From NCBI GenBank assembly GCA_013397845.1, contig VZTG01007430.1, positions 62,001 through 126,000 of the forward strand: 64,000 nucleotides of DNA, read 5' to 3'. Both the position numbers and the translations under genes were made by a program. Shown one piece after another: positions 1 through 13,360 of this stretch; position 1 is the first letter of the stretch; each line of letters starts with the position of its first letter. Origin of the DNA: Melanocharis versteri (lineage: Eukaryota; Chordata; Aves; Passeriformes; Melanocharitidae). The notes beneath the pieces were generated by a model. The model was not told where the DNA came from. It made no database searches and saw only the letters and a list, made by a program, of their open reading frames with translations.

Positions 1-3000
1 AAGTAAGCTGAACTTACCTACGTGCTCAGCTCCTCTACCCTAAATCACATCCCAAAGACCAGAGGCAGGAACACCACATAAACAAAGCCACCTCGTTTTC
101 CAAAGGATTTCTCAAACACTCAGGACAGAGCAAAGCTGCACAATGGTAGCTTAATGCTCCATGGAAATCCCCCTACTGCTGCCTCCCGTTCCTTTAAAAT
201 CTCTTGTAGTTCTTCACGGTGCATTTTAGTGTATTTTTAATTGCCTAGCTGGTCTCTAGAACACTGCCATCCTCCCTGCATTCCGAAGTTCTTAGTAGAG
301 CACTGGAACCCAAAACATCAACAGAGACACCAAGCCCCAGCTCATTATTTCAACTTGGTCACAGAAAGCTCAAATCTCTTTTATGTCATACTTGTCTTCT
401 GCTAATTTTAGGGAGAATGATGGATTACATCACAGCTTCAGATTTATCTTGCTACAATGTGGACAATTTTTTTTTTTTTGCATTGTAAATTAATGGCAGT
501 ATTATGGGAAGACCAACCATTTACAGTGAACAGTACATTGTTTCCAGGTTCCTTGATGGCAAAAAAAATCTAAAAATGTTTACAACTTCCAGGACGCTAA
601 GAAACACCTTTGCAAAAACCCCACGATGGCCTCCTGACCTAAGACTGAAGAATCCTTAAGAGGATTATTGTCTTTCTTTTGATAAGATTCTTACCAGATC
701 ACAATTTTTTTTCTGCATGACAAGAGACGCCTGTGCTCTGTAATGACCATTAAATATAAGAACACAAACACATCACAGCAATCTTACAGTTACCTTCCAC
801 TCTAAATGCAGTCACAAGGCAGTCCAAGATTTGCATTGCAATTCATTTCTTCAGTGCATTAAGTACATAATGAAATAACGATAAAATTATATATCTGTAC
901 ATGCTTCCTGTAAGAATGCAAAAATTGTATCTTGCTTAGTAAGTGCTCTGAAACTGCCATCTGTCCAAATAAAATATGCAATATTCATTTTGCTCCAACT
1001 ACAGAGCTGCTCCATGAAATTTATACAGAAATGCTCAGACACTCGCAAAAAAAGCTTGAACCAAGAGCACAGGAAACCCAAAACATAACTCTTATCCAAG
1101 CAAGCTCAGAGCAAGTGCCAGAATTGCTACTTTGCTTGATACTGACCCACTAATTTATCCCACAAGTCACAGGAATACTTCATTCTCAAGTGAAACAAAT
1201 AATTATGTGAGAGCTGTTCTACATATATAACCCACTGTCTAAGAGCTCAGGCTTATGTTTTAAAGTATTTACATTTATTAGCTTAAATAATATACATACA
1301 TATAAAATATACATTTCTACAGCCCTGTTTATACACTGAGAAGAGTTTAATTGAACCCTGAAAACACAACTTCCATTCCCTTCTCATTTGGCAGTATAAA
1401 TTTAGTCAGCAACATATTCTACTTTATGCTAATTTTCCACAATAGTCTCCCAACATTTTCCAGTAACGTGCTACGCAATCCAACTGTTTGCTCTCTCACT
1501 CCCTCCACAGAGGGGACAACGTGTGTAATGGAGTAAGGATTTCATGAAATTGCACATGGTTAAGATACTATGTTTGTGTAAGAAAAAAACGCAGTATTTA
1601 GGAAACATACCCCAAAGTTATGACAAAAGATGAAGAAACAAGCTGGGAATTCACTCGAAAGTCCCCAAATGGACACAATGAAAGCTTAACTTCTTATATA
1701 TTCTTTTTCTTATCTCCTCTTTCCTGCATAAGCTCCAGCATGACACGACAACAAAATCATGGGGTTGGACCTTCATTATCCATTTAGTTTTATAAATACT
1801 CGTTTCAGCCTACTGCGATGTCCAAGATGAGAATCAACACCTCAAGCTGGATTCGACGTTATGCCAAAAGCGAGCTGGGGTTGCAGGGGATGCTCCACTG
1901 CAGCAGCAAGTCCCTCAGGGACACCAGCCACTGCTTCCTGAGCACAAGAACATAACCCCTGCTACATCCCAGCCACGGGAAAACACAGGGAAACCTGAAG
2001 GTACATCCTGACCTGCACACTGGGATAACAGCTCCTGGCCAGCGAAGAAACTGAAAAGCATTACTCAGAAGATGCTACGTGAGGACTCTGCACCCACAAA
2101 CAATCCACACCGTTTCCTGGTCAGAAGGGCGGCCACCACACCCAGCCCTCCTCCCAGACACACTCCCTGCAAAAGGCGTTCCTGGGCTCAGGCTCCACAG
2201 CTGTCCTTACACACGCTCACTTGTGAGCCTCACACTCTGTCATCCAACAGCTTGTGACAAGAACTCCAATCAGCCAAGCTGTTAGTTAAGGGAACACCCT
2301 TTTTCATACTGCCAAGCCCAGTGCACATGTCTAAATGACAGAAAATAAATATATAAATCTAGTTTATTTTGCTTTTGCAATTGCTGTAGACCTTGCTCAC
2401 ATTCCCTGGTGCACAGAAACACATTGCCATTCTATACCACTTCTACAGCAACTTTTTGATCTTCAGATTATTCAGGATCTGGAACAACTCAGCAATAGAA
2501 GGGAAAAACATGACATTTATATAATACTCGTCTATAACCTGTCAAGTTAATATGTGTTATGCTGGGTATTTTGTGTTATTATGTATTATTACTACATATG
2601 TCTATGCAAAATTAACAGCTATTCCTTTAGAAATAGGATCTTGTCCATCACAGAATGGCTCAGCTCAGTTTCAAAGCAATGTAAATGAGAAACTCATTTA
2701 CTAGCAATTATCCACCTTTAGAGTCTATTGCTCTGTTATACCTAAATCAGGTATTTTTGCTAAAACTTGCAAAATTGACTGACATAGAATATTAGGCCAC
2801 TTTTCTCTCTTTTGAACAGAAACTTCTTATTTTGTTTCTTGAACCCTAAATGGGTTAGGCATTTTATCTCCCTAACATGGTTCTAGAGAGCAAAGACCTA
2901 ATTTCAGAATGCTTATAAGTGTCTAAAGAACAAACTATGTCATAACCTCACACTAGCATAATGTACATGGACTTTTTTTCAGATTTTTTACCTCTGACCT

Positions 3001-6000
3001 CTTCAAAAACACTAAATAAAATAATGCAGAGGTTTTTTGGCAGAACATTATCTACCTGCTTGCGTGCAAATTCATAGGGGGTTTTTTTCCCCCTCAGAAA
3101 TGCTGTCTGCTCCTGGACAGACAAATATATCTGATGTTTACTGAACCTTGGCACCCAAATTTCTCTAGAAATTCCTTAGACCCTCTGCAATATCACTATC
3201 AGTCTACAATAGCATATTGCTTTTAAAAATAAATATTTGGCCCATAACAAGCTCTGTATCAAGTTCTCAAGAACAAGTCTGAGAAAATTAGAAATTATAC
3301 AGACAAGGTTATGTCATGGAAGTAACATAACCAAAGGTAGAGCTTTGCTGGGCTTTGAGTCACTTTGCAAAGCCTTCTTAGTTTAGACTGTTACAAATAT
3401 TAACCAGACATAACAGTTTAGGCATTAAATATAATTAAAACATTTCCTCTGTGGTTACCAAACAATACCCTTCATCATCAACTGCTACCCTCTCTACCTC
3501 TTCCAAGCTACTCATTAGTTAAGCTGCTTCTCTGTTGAAGATGATAAACTGAAATTAGATTTCCAGCAATATTTATCCCCAGCTGTGCTGCGGTCACAAA
3601 CTTCATCTTGAGGTGGCACCCTGGCCAAACTGAAGTCAAGGAGTGTTACTCTGGTTCATTACAACGGTGATTACATCTTTGCTCTAATTGGTAGGAAGCT
3701 CATTGCTTACTAATGGAAAAATAAAAAAAAAAGGAAGAGCAATCTCATCAGTTACGTATTCCACAAAAAATTAATGGAGAAAAACTCAGCAGGAAAAGTG
3801 TGTGCTCTGCAGGTTTATACAGGTATAGGTAAGTCTGTAAGTGAGGTGATCTAAACACACTACTGGCCAATTAGCATAACCTCTGAAAGCATTTTTATAG
3901 AGCCTTTGTAGGTACAGACCAGCAAACACGCTTTGTATCTGTCCAAAGGAATATACAGATCACACCTTCCCTGGCTTGACCACACTTTTTAGAAAGCAGC
4001 CAGCTCACTACTAGATCACTAGCAAGAATTCTTTAACTTACACACATCCTTTGTATTTAAAGACTTCAGGTGCATCCCTCATGCCTTCTCTTTCTTCTTC
4101 TTTTGTGTGAAGTATTGAATTCACTAATACATTATTAAATGCCGAGTGAAGCGAGCCATTCACAATAAAACTGAGTATTTTAAGTAATTGCCTCTGCTGG
4201 ACTGAGGTTTATCAAGAGAAGGCAGACAGCATCCTACGTTCTCTTTACACTCAGCCTGTACCAGCGGGCACATATACAGATGGCCCTTTCCCAATCCAAT
4301 AGCTAACGTGCAGCCAAAGTAGGTCAGTGAGCAACAAAAGAGTTTTTAACTATACTAATCCAGTGGCTTCAGTATCCTATGAAAACAGCAGAGAAGGACC
4401 ATCGAAGCTGTTGTGCTCACAGGACTAAGTTGTAACTGTAAAGGCTAGAAAGCAAAATCCCAGCCCATCCAGTTCTCCTCCCTGTACTTCACATGTTACT
4501 TAATTATTTAGTCTCAGAGATGCCAGCAGTAGTCAACTAATTGCCTGCAAGCAAATCAACTGAAGCATCACTCGTGTGTGACTTACTCCTGCCTCTGACA
4601 GAGGCATTAATGTATCAATCCTGAACATTAGAGCTAACAATCTAGCGAGCTGTACACCCACACCTCTGGTTCCTGTCATTTTCAGAGGATGCTACAGCTT
4701 GTTTCATTTCAATATCAATGCCAGCCTTATGCTCTTGTCAAATGGGAGTAAGAGCCCAGCTGAGGAATTCCTTTGGCAGCAGAGGCCTGTTGGTTTGAGG
4801 GTCCAGTTTGGTATCACTTTTTGCCGCTCCCCTGGGCTGCTCCTACCTTTGCCTGCTCATGGAATTTCTCACAGCCCTGTATTACTCCTGTAACACTCCT
4901 TTCTGAAGGGTGCCTCTTTCTCTTGTTTCTCTCAGTCTACAGCTGAAGACCTCCTCCAAGCCAGCCCCCAGCTTCTCCAAATGCCATCTATTTTTACCTA
5001 GGCGCTGCCGTCTCATTCCGGATGCTGCTAATTGGCCCCTTAGTCACAACTGGAAAAGTAACCTGGTTGAGTAACTCTTTCTGAGCTGCTGCATTGAGGA
5101 ATCTGTACATCTCACATTCATTCAGACAAGCAAGCTGCCAGTAAATTTGTTCCAGGATTTAACACAAATTAACTGGAATTTAGCTTCTAAGATTTTACAG
5201 TAGTTTCACTTACACATTTTTTTAAAGTAATGGTCTTCCTGCACAACACATCTAAAATTTAAATCCTCTAAGAAAGCACCATATAAAACAAGAGATAACT
5301 GCAGCACTAGAGATCAACTGTACCCTACCTATTCGCCAGTCTTTTTTTTCCCCTCGCATATTATCTACATCAACCTGCAAACTTGCAAGGATTACTCAAA
5401 AGAAATTACAGAAAACCCATGTAAATTTAGATTTTTAAAGACTGAAACAAGCAAAAGCAATACACACATAAAAGCAACTCATTCTAGAGAAGGCACTTTT
5501 CCACGCAAACTTCTTTCCTACGTATGTGACACAGCCCAGCTTGCTACACAGCTACAAAATGTTTCAAACATCTCAGTGAACCCTCCTTGTTTCTCAATCA
5601 CTTTGCTAATGAAAAGGTGAAACGTCTTGGAATTTCCTCCCAACTATTCTGCTTCTGTAGAGTTATCAACCACATTGGTATAAACAGGAAAAACAGATCA
5701 TGAGAAAGACAGACTAGTTAGGCAGCTTTTACTAGGAAAACACTGGGGGAAAAAAAATAACTAAATTATCTAAATTCATCCTAAATTACTTGACAGCCTT
5801 TGTAATACTGTATTATTCCACTAAAAAGCCAAATTTAAACACTTGGTATTTTAAAGCCACTACTTTAGAAATATAGTACGTAATTAGAAAATTACCATTT
5901 TATTAAGAAAACTTGACTCACTTTTACTAATAAAGACCACAATCGTTTAATATTAATATAACGAATCCCTTCTAGAAATTCTGAAGTTACCACAGACAAA

Positions 6001-8000
6001 CACATTATGCGTTTTTGATAACATGAATGCAACTCGCAGATATCCTGAATATCATCTGTAATAACTAATAGCAGAGTTTTGACAGATTAGTAATTCTGGA
6101 TTCAGTTCAATGCTGGCAGGATTAATACTATTTCCTAGGACGAATGAAGGATCCTGTTCCACCTTATGAAGACAGCTCAGGCTGCCAAGAGTAAAGGAAG
6201 GACCTTCAGCTGTGGATCATTAAGAAACAGCCATTTAAAAAAAGGGATGGTTTGGAGAACACAGCATCCGGTAAAACGATGGAGTACTTTTTCCATGCTG
6301 GACTGGAGAGAACTTAAAATCATTTATTCTGCAAATGAGAAACTGAATGCCTCTATGACGGTTTGTTTTGCTGAGAAAGGAACTTCTTTTCACTTGAAAT
6401 GCAGGCTAAAAGGATCTGCTTTAAATGTGACTCTGCTAAAAAGAAAGAACACATACAACAGACTGCAAAATCCTTGCCCAGCAAACCACCACCACCACCA
6501 TTAGCTGGCACATCCCCACTTCCCACTCCCACATCAGTGTGGTTTGGCTGGGGTTATTTCTCTTTTTAAAGAAACAGTTCCATTTGGCTGTGTACAGCCT
6601 TGGTCCTGACTGAGGACTCAAGCCACAGAGCCAGGACTCAGTTAATTACAGAGCAGGAGTGCACATCTCCTTGGCTTCAAACACATGTAGGTACCTCAAA
6701 ACCAATGAGGAATCCCTGCTTCCCATGACACAGCACTGTGAGGGACATCCAGTGCCTGGAGAGAGCAAGGAGTGAGCAGAGGGAGAACAAGATCCCATAG
6801 GACACACAGAGCCCATCACAAGAGGACCAGGCAACCTAGGCCCTAGAACACAGCTCGAGAGTAGCCCTCTCACTTCTCCAGCTCCCAAACCTTATGGTTG
6901 CTCATCCAAAATGTTGGAAAAAACTTGGGAGTTTCTAGCTGTGGACACAACTCTGATGGGACAGACATGGTTACTCCTGGTTACATACTGCAGCTCTCCA
7001 AGAGATGGTTCAGGCACAGCCAAGTAGTTTCCCCAGGCAAAGGCCTGATTTTTTTTCCTCATTTTACATGAGACTCCTCTCACCAATCTCTGAGGCAGAC
7101 GTGCTCTCTCACTGCACACAGCCTTACCCGGGCACCCCGGCTGCCTTGGCCTAATGCAAGGTTTCAATCAGGATTCAGTAAGGCAGAGGAAATTAAAAAG
7201 GCTGCTTGTGTAATGAAGAGGAAAATGACAGGTTCTTCTGCTCTGGGCACTACTCTTCCCACTCTGAGATAATCCTTCCTTGAAGCACCAGCACCACCTT
7301 AGGGCACTCATGGGGCAAGTATTTACTCCTGGCCCTCCCTTCAATAGCTCAGATACCTGAATGAAGACCAAATTATTCCAAAATTCAGCCAGTTTGTAGA
7401 CAGATATAAGCTTATGCATCGGTATTTTTGATTAAAGTCATTGTAAGGCAAACAAAATTGTATTATTGTACAATAGTGTACTTCACCTGTTCAGGAATAA
7501 AATTTTATTATCATTTCTCCACATCCTCACTATCTCCAAGGAACAGCACATCAAGTAAGCCTTGAATTTTCTTCTGTTTCCAATGTTACGAAGCGCTCAG
7601 AGTTTAAAAGGCTGAGGGAAAAGTGGCTGAGCTCTCAGAGCAAGCTCAGACCCTGCAGTTTGCCATTAGCAGCACTTCCCCCCCCCTCACCTGCAGAATC
7701 AATGGGCTGGAGCAGAGCTCCCTCTGCTCCTCTGTGCTCGACCCAACCCGCCCCGTATCAGGGAGCTCCAGCTCCCTGCCCTGCACCTCAGACAGCTCCT
7801 CTTATACAACAGGTCTGTCCAGTTCCTCTCAGCTTCCTGATTCTGACTGAGCAACAGACTTCCCTGGGTTCTCCCCCTTCCCTGATCATCCCACCTTTCC
7901 TGGGCACGACCTCCCAAGCTGCCATTAACCCTGTAACTTTCAGGTAGGTCTAAGATAACAAGCCTCAGTCATTTTCTGGTTTTGGGCTTCCTGAGCCCTT

Positions 8001-8050
8001 AAAACAAACAAACAAAAAAAACCCAACCAATCACAACAACAACAAAAACC
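8001..8050. repeat. A/C-rich low-complexity tract
   Basis: AAAC/AACAAC-type simple sequence with A and C on the plus strand, that is T/G-rich in the PPP2R5E transcript. No unit repeats cleanly over the whole length. It is the first of five similar tracts in this intron. Confidence 0.7.
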
Positions 8051-9793
8051 AGGAAGTTTATTTTCTCACTGTAAGTAATGAACTCACTGAAATCTGTAGG
8101 AAGAAGAGGTTTAGAACTATTTGAAAATGTTTAGGGGGGGACAACAGAAAAACAAAACAATCCTGTGACCACACTAAATGTCTGTCTTACAGTACTTGAA
8201 ACTCCTGTTTTCTGAAGGTCCACGGGGGAGAATACACAGGAGGTGTACAAAATTCCCACTGGACTGGTATTTTGAAACTAAGCTACTTTTTTATCATGCC
8301 TAATAAGCAATGTTGATGTCCTTTCTTAAACCAAACTGAAATACAGTATTTCACTCCTATGAAAAATACTTAAGAACACATTACTGGCACAAAAACTTCT
8401 GGATTTATAACTTTCACATAAAAACTTTGAAAACTCTAATTCTAGTTTGTTTTTAAAAGTAAATTTTACCTTTATTCTGAGCATAATTCTCTACCTCCAA
8501 CTGGAGGAGAACCAACTCAGGCCCTGGCATGTTCAATGACAACTTCAAAACTTGCCTTAATTTCAGCAAAAAGATAGGCAAAAATAAACTGACATTTCTG
8601 TCTTGAATTAGAATACAAATACAGTCTCAACATCCTTCAACACAGTGATCAGCCCTTGCTGTATTAAAATGTCACCACAAAACACACCAGCCAGAGTAAC
8701 ACAAACATTAACACTCATCTCCCTTCACCTTTCAAATGCTGAACCTGACTCAGCAATCCTTAATCAGGCAAAGCGCTAATATAATCAAATGAGAATTATT
8801 TCTGAGCATCACAAAAACTCATCTGAATTCTGAAATACAGGAAAAATTGTTACAACATGGGGACTGATCCTACACTTCTTCAGATTTTGGGCCTCTCAGG
8901 CCTAGGAGAACTCTGCAGGTATGATCAGGTTGTATGTTGATCTGATTTCCACCCACTGTTCCAAAGCTCTAAAAACCAGAAACAAAAATATCATTTCAAA
9001 AAAATAAGTATCAGCTTTCCTCTGACTCCACTGCTTTGCTACAGCAAGCATAGACAAAATATTCTTAAATGGTATCAGCTGCTAAAGTAGTCAACTTCAG
9101 TTACAAACCAAATCAAAAAGCATCCTACTTGAAACTTAGAGCCTAAAACATAAACCACTAGAAAAAGCAAAGAAAAACAACATCCCATCAAAAAGGAAAA
9201 CACCTTATTCTCTGTTAACGCATGAAAATTTCACAATTAGTCACTCAAAACGGTATCTCAGAAAATACACCTTTTAACTATATAAGAAACTATAATAAAA
9301 AATTCTTATTTTTACAGACCTCTCCAACTTGAAGAGCGTTACCTTCATTACATCCACAAGATGAATATTTCCGCAAGATGAATATGAAATTTCCATCAAC
9401 ACAGCACTCCAAATAACATCCCTCCTTTTAACCTGAGTGTTTACTGAAGGTATGTTTAAAAGTCCAGGACCAGCCTACAGTCTAATTCACTTGTCTAACG
9501 AGTGAATTATATTCATAACTGGACGGTGATTAACACTAAACAACCCAACACTCACACAAACAGCACAGCAAATCATTCTTTTCAAACTGCCAATCGCTGA
9601 GGTCAAAACATTCATGCTTTTAAGTCAAATTACAATCAACTTCCTCCCCACCCATTCTATTATTTCTTATTCATGCATTGACAAGAGCATGGAAGCCACT
9701 TCACAAAAAATCACAGGTCACATGGAAGAACCAACACTATTTAAAGATCAAACTATTTTGAAATGAAGAGAGGGAAAGGGTTTCTTGATTTTT

Positions 9794-9859
9794 AAAAACA
9801 AAACAAGGAAAAAAAAAAAACCAACAACCAAAAAAACCCAACCACACAAAACCCAATCA
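9794..9859. repeat. A/C-rich low-complexity tract
   Basis: A poly-A run followed by CCAACAACC-like and AAAACCC-like sequence. It has the same character and strand bias as the tract at 8.0 kb. Confidence 0.7.
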
Positions 9860-10199
9860 AATTTAGTTTCCCCTTTGATTTGTTTTAGATACTTCCTTTT
9901 ATCCTCTACAGTGCCCCTCAACTAAACCACCTTTAGGATCAAACCAAACATTTGTTTTCTAATCCAGATTTTTTTCAGCAGTTATCCAGACTAATACAGC
10001 AACACTCTGAATTACAAGCAATTCACAGGATTCAGTTCTCATCTGAGGAAATGTTAGGCTTAGGTTTTAAAACCGTAGATGTTAAAAAAAATTAAGAGGA
10101 AATAAAAAAATATACTGCTCTTCTCTTCTATTGGAATTCATGCTAGAGCCCCTCTTTATCCTTCCAAACTATGTTAATGTAATCAAGTATTCTCCAACG

Positions 10200-10580
10200 A
10201 AATATTATCAACCTCCTTGAAATACCACTTCTGACAGCAGCAACAGCACAGGGAAGACAACACGATGAAGGACTTGCAGGAGGTGGAGTTTCTGGTGGCA
10301 GCAATGGTGCTGACACAGGTTTGTGCTTACCCACCCTGGATCCTCAGGGCAGCCGCGCCGCGGGAGCCACGGCCATGGTCCGGCACTGAGGCGGCTCTGC
10401 AGCTCCTCGCCGGCTACAACTTCCCTCCAGTTTTCCTGGATAAACACACACCGGCCGGTCCTTTCATCATCTGCATAATCCCAGCCTCTCTGATTGCTGC
10501 GCTGTAATACCAGTGCCCCAGTGAGTTTTCTTTCCTGAATTATGGCCACGCACAACATGACCGGGGCTGTGCCAAACAAG
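10200..10580 (-). other. GC/CpG-rich islet inside PPP2R5E intron; possible alternative first exon
   Basis: This segment is strikingly GC- and CpG-rich (densest at about 10340-10460) within otherwise AT-rich intron. On the minus strand, the same strand as PPP2R5E, it has an ATG in strong context (GACCATGG, ATG at 10376-10374) opening a frame of only ten codons. A consensus 5' splice site GTAAGC follows at 10330-10325. Longer open frames overlap on both strands (123 codons on the minus strand, 10208-10579; 80 codons on the plus strand, 10265-10507). That is expected of GC-rich DNA with few stops, and I recognise neither product. It could be an intronic promoter with a non-coding or alternative first exon, an old GC-rich retrocopy, or an uncharacterised repeat. 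No coding function is claimed. Confidence 0.35.
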
Positions 10581-13303
10581 ATGATTAAGCAGCAAAATAC
10601 GACACGGCGTGAGTTATATTATTAATATTCCTATCTAGCACTAGCCACAGAAACGAGGGGTTTGTGCAGCCAATAGCAGCTGTGCACAAAGCAAGCTCCT
10701 CCACTCCAACTCGCTTTCAAAATAAGAGCAACTATTTCTTTTGAGCAATTTTTTCCTCTGGTTGCTTCAACACCGAGCTGTATTTCGGCAGTCTACAAAT
10801 CGCTTCCTTTTTCAAACTCTACCTTGAGACAACGCTGGAGGAAACTCTTAAAAAGGCAGTCTCGAATTACAAGCCTTTATTTTCAGAGAACAAGAGCATA
10901 ACCATTTCTCAACAAGATATATTGAACAGCAATGCACTGATATAAACATTTCATATATTTAAGAATAAATATATATGCTGAATCTCTATAAATTTCAGAT
11001 TCATCAGCACACTGTTTCATTTTTCCAAACTTATTAAAAAATAAACCAAAAGCAAGTTTTACGGAGTTTGTATAAAATAAAAAAACACCCAGGAAACCTA
11101 ATTTAACCTTATTTTGCTTTCCTTTTTTTCTTTTTGATGTATGAATATGTAACACATGACAATGAATTACTGCATGCTACACTACCAAATTAGTAGAATA
11201 AACACTGAAAGCCCACACAGACTATTTTTTTGATGCCATAAAAGATCACTTCACAGTATAGGGATGTGTTGTTCAGTATTCCCTAAGTCAAGGCATTTGC
11301 TACTGAACTCCTTTCAGCTGGCAATTAGGATCTCCAATACATGAGGTATCAGCCCTGTCCTGAGCAGTAAACAAAAGAGGGGAGAAAGGGCAGGCAAAGA
11401 TAGCTGTGCTCACTCAGGAAGTGAGAAAATAGAAGAGCTTAAGCAGGATTGCAGTTTAAAATTATTTTAACTCTATGGCCTTTCTTTAACCTGGTGAGGC
11501 TTGCTAAAATGTCCTAAGGAGAAGAAAAAGATCTGGTGAAGCAACAGAATAAACCATGGATTTCACTTAAAAATTTTTAAAAACCCCACAGTACACTACT
11601 CTTAGAAAAAAAAATTAATTAATTTTGCGTAATAAAATCAGGAATTACTGTATTATATTAAAACCCAGAATAATTAATTTTAAAATTTTATTCCTAAAAA
11701 ACAATATAATCTGACTGAAAAGCAAAAGACTTCATGCTCAAGATGAACCAATGAAGCAACACTGCTCCAGTCTGGATACTTGAATTTCACTAGGCACTTC
11801 ATCACCTCTAATCAAGACTTTTTAAAATGTTTGTAATAGTCTCATTTTTGAAAAGAAAAACAAATAATTCAATCAGATTTGTTTCTATTAAAATAAAATT
11901 AGAGCAATCTTTCAGTTACTTAGCCGTAATAAAAGCAGTGAATCTTAAAGAGTTTGCATAATGCCGTATGTAATTTTTATCTTGTTTTTCCTCAAACCTG
12001 ACAATAATAATTTCTTTTTTAAGACTGTCATTTTTATGCTGTATTACTCACAAGATACCAATTTAAAAGAACGCTGAGAAATAAAAAGAGTCAGATTAAA
12101 AGCATCCATTAATTCTCAATGCCCAACTGGAGACATCCTGATTTTTCTGAATGTTTACTTAGCACCGTGTGATATTCAGGACTAGTTCCCACCAAGTTCA
12201 CTTGCACCTTGAGTCATCATCCATTCTGTAAATCACCACCCCGTGTCTCAGGCTGAGCAGCAAAAACAGCAAACGAGCAGAGATTCACCCAAGATACACA
12301 GAGCAGAGGAAACACCAGAGGCTAATTCCCCCAAGGAAACGTCCCACTAGTCTAACTCACAAAAGCCTCACTTTTCTTCCCAAATTCCTCACTGCCTTTC
12401 CAACAACTTTCACAGCTTCTGACGTGGGAAAAGCTGGGGTCTTAGAGCTGCAGATTTAGGAAACTGCAAGCTGGAAGGGGCTACCAAAGCAGGTAGTTTA
12501 ACCTAAATGAAAACAGTCACTAAGATATCCTACAGAAGCAGCCCTCCACAAATTAATCCGGTAATGTGTGCTCGACTACAACATAACTACCCAAATCAAG
12601 AGTCACGACTTTTAGGAAACTCACAGAGAATTTATCATCCATTTAAACAGCTCCTGCCAGCACAGACTTTTCCTCACTATTAAAACCACACAGCTCCTGC
12701 TTTAGCCGGCAGCATCAGTTCTTCTGACCATATCTGCCTATAATAAGCTATCCAAACTGATTTTTTAAAATTGTATTGCGTAAAGCATTTTCTCTGGGTC
12801 TTCCATCATTTAACGGGTCTACGCCTCTCTTATCCTCCTACAGCTCCTGCAAGTATGGCCAAGATGCATCCTTACAGGCATCTCAACAAAGCCCCAGCCA
12901 GAAGTAACAACAATGCCCCTGTCACACCTCAGAGGAAACAAATCACCCTCACCTGCTCTGTGAGAATGACACATGTACACTCCGGTTAATAACAGATGCT
13001 AAAATGCCTGATCATTCTTAATTATGATAACCCTATCTAGCTGTTACACACAGAGTAACCTTCTGCTGTCTCAGAACTCAGCCAATTTTGGGCTGGTGTT
13101 CACAGACAAAGTGAAAAGCTGACCTAGGGCACAACCACCCCAGACAAATGTCAAGGGACCGCTAGGGGAGTTCTAAAGCACCATTTCATGTGGGCAAACA
13201 TGCACTCTTTCAGAGATACATTTTCATAAATTCTAAAAAAAACCCCTGAAATTTAAGAAACTGTATACAGCAATTTTGGCCATGTCAGTGTATAATGTAG
13301 TAG

Positions 13304-13360
13304 CAAAAAAAAAAAACAACACAAAAAAAACCAAAAAACCAAACTAATCAAACAACAAAG
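13304..13360. repeat. A/C-rich low-complexity tract
   Basis: Interrupted poly-A with CC and C spacers (AAAAAACC-like units). A and C are on the plus strand as in the other tracts of this intron. Confidence 0.7.

Noticed and set aside
6166..6504. 112-codon plus-strand frame ending in a His run
   Set aside because: The His run is just a CAC microsatellite at about 6486-6500, no family resemblance is seen, and a frame on the other strand overlaps.
6646..7419. Three minus-strand frames in the same phase with only two stops over about 770 bases
   Set aside because: Considered as a decayed gene. No family is recognised, the intervening starts are non-ATG, and a run this open is expected about once in a window this size.
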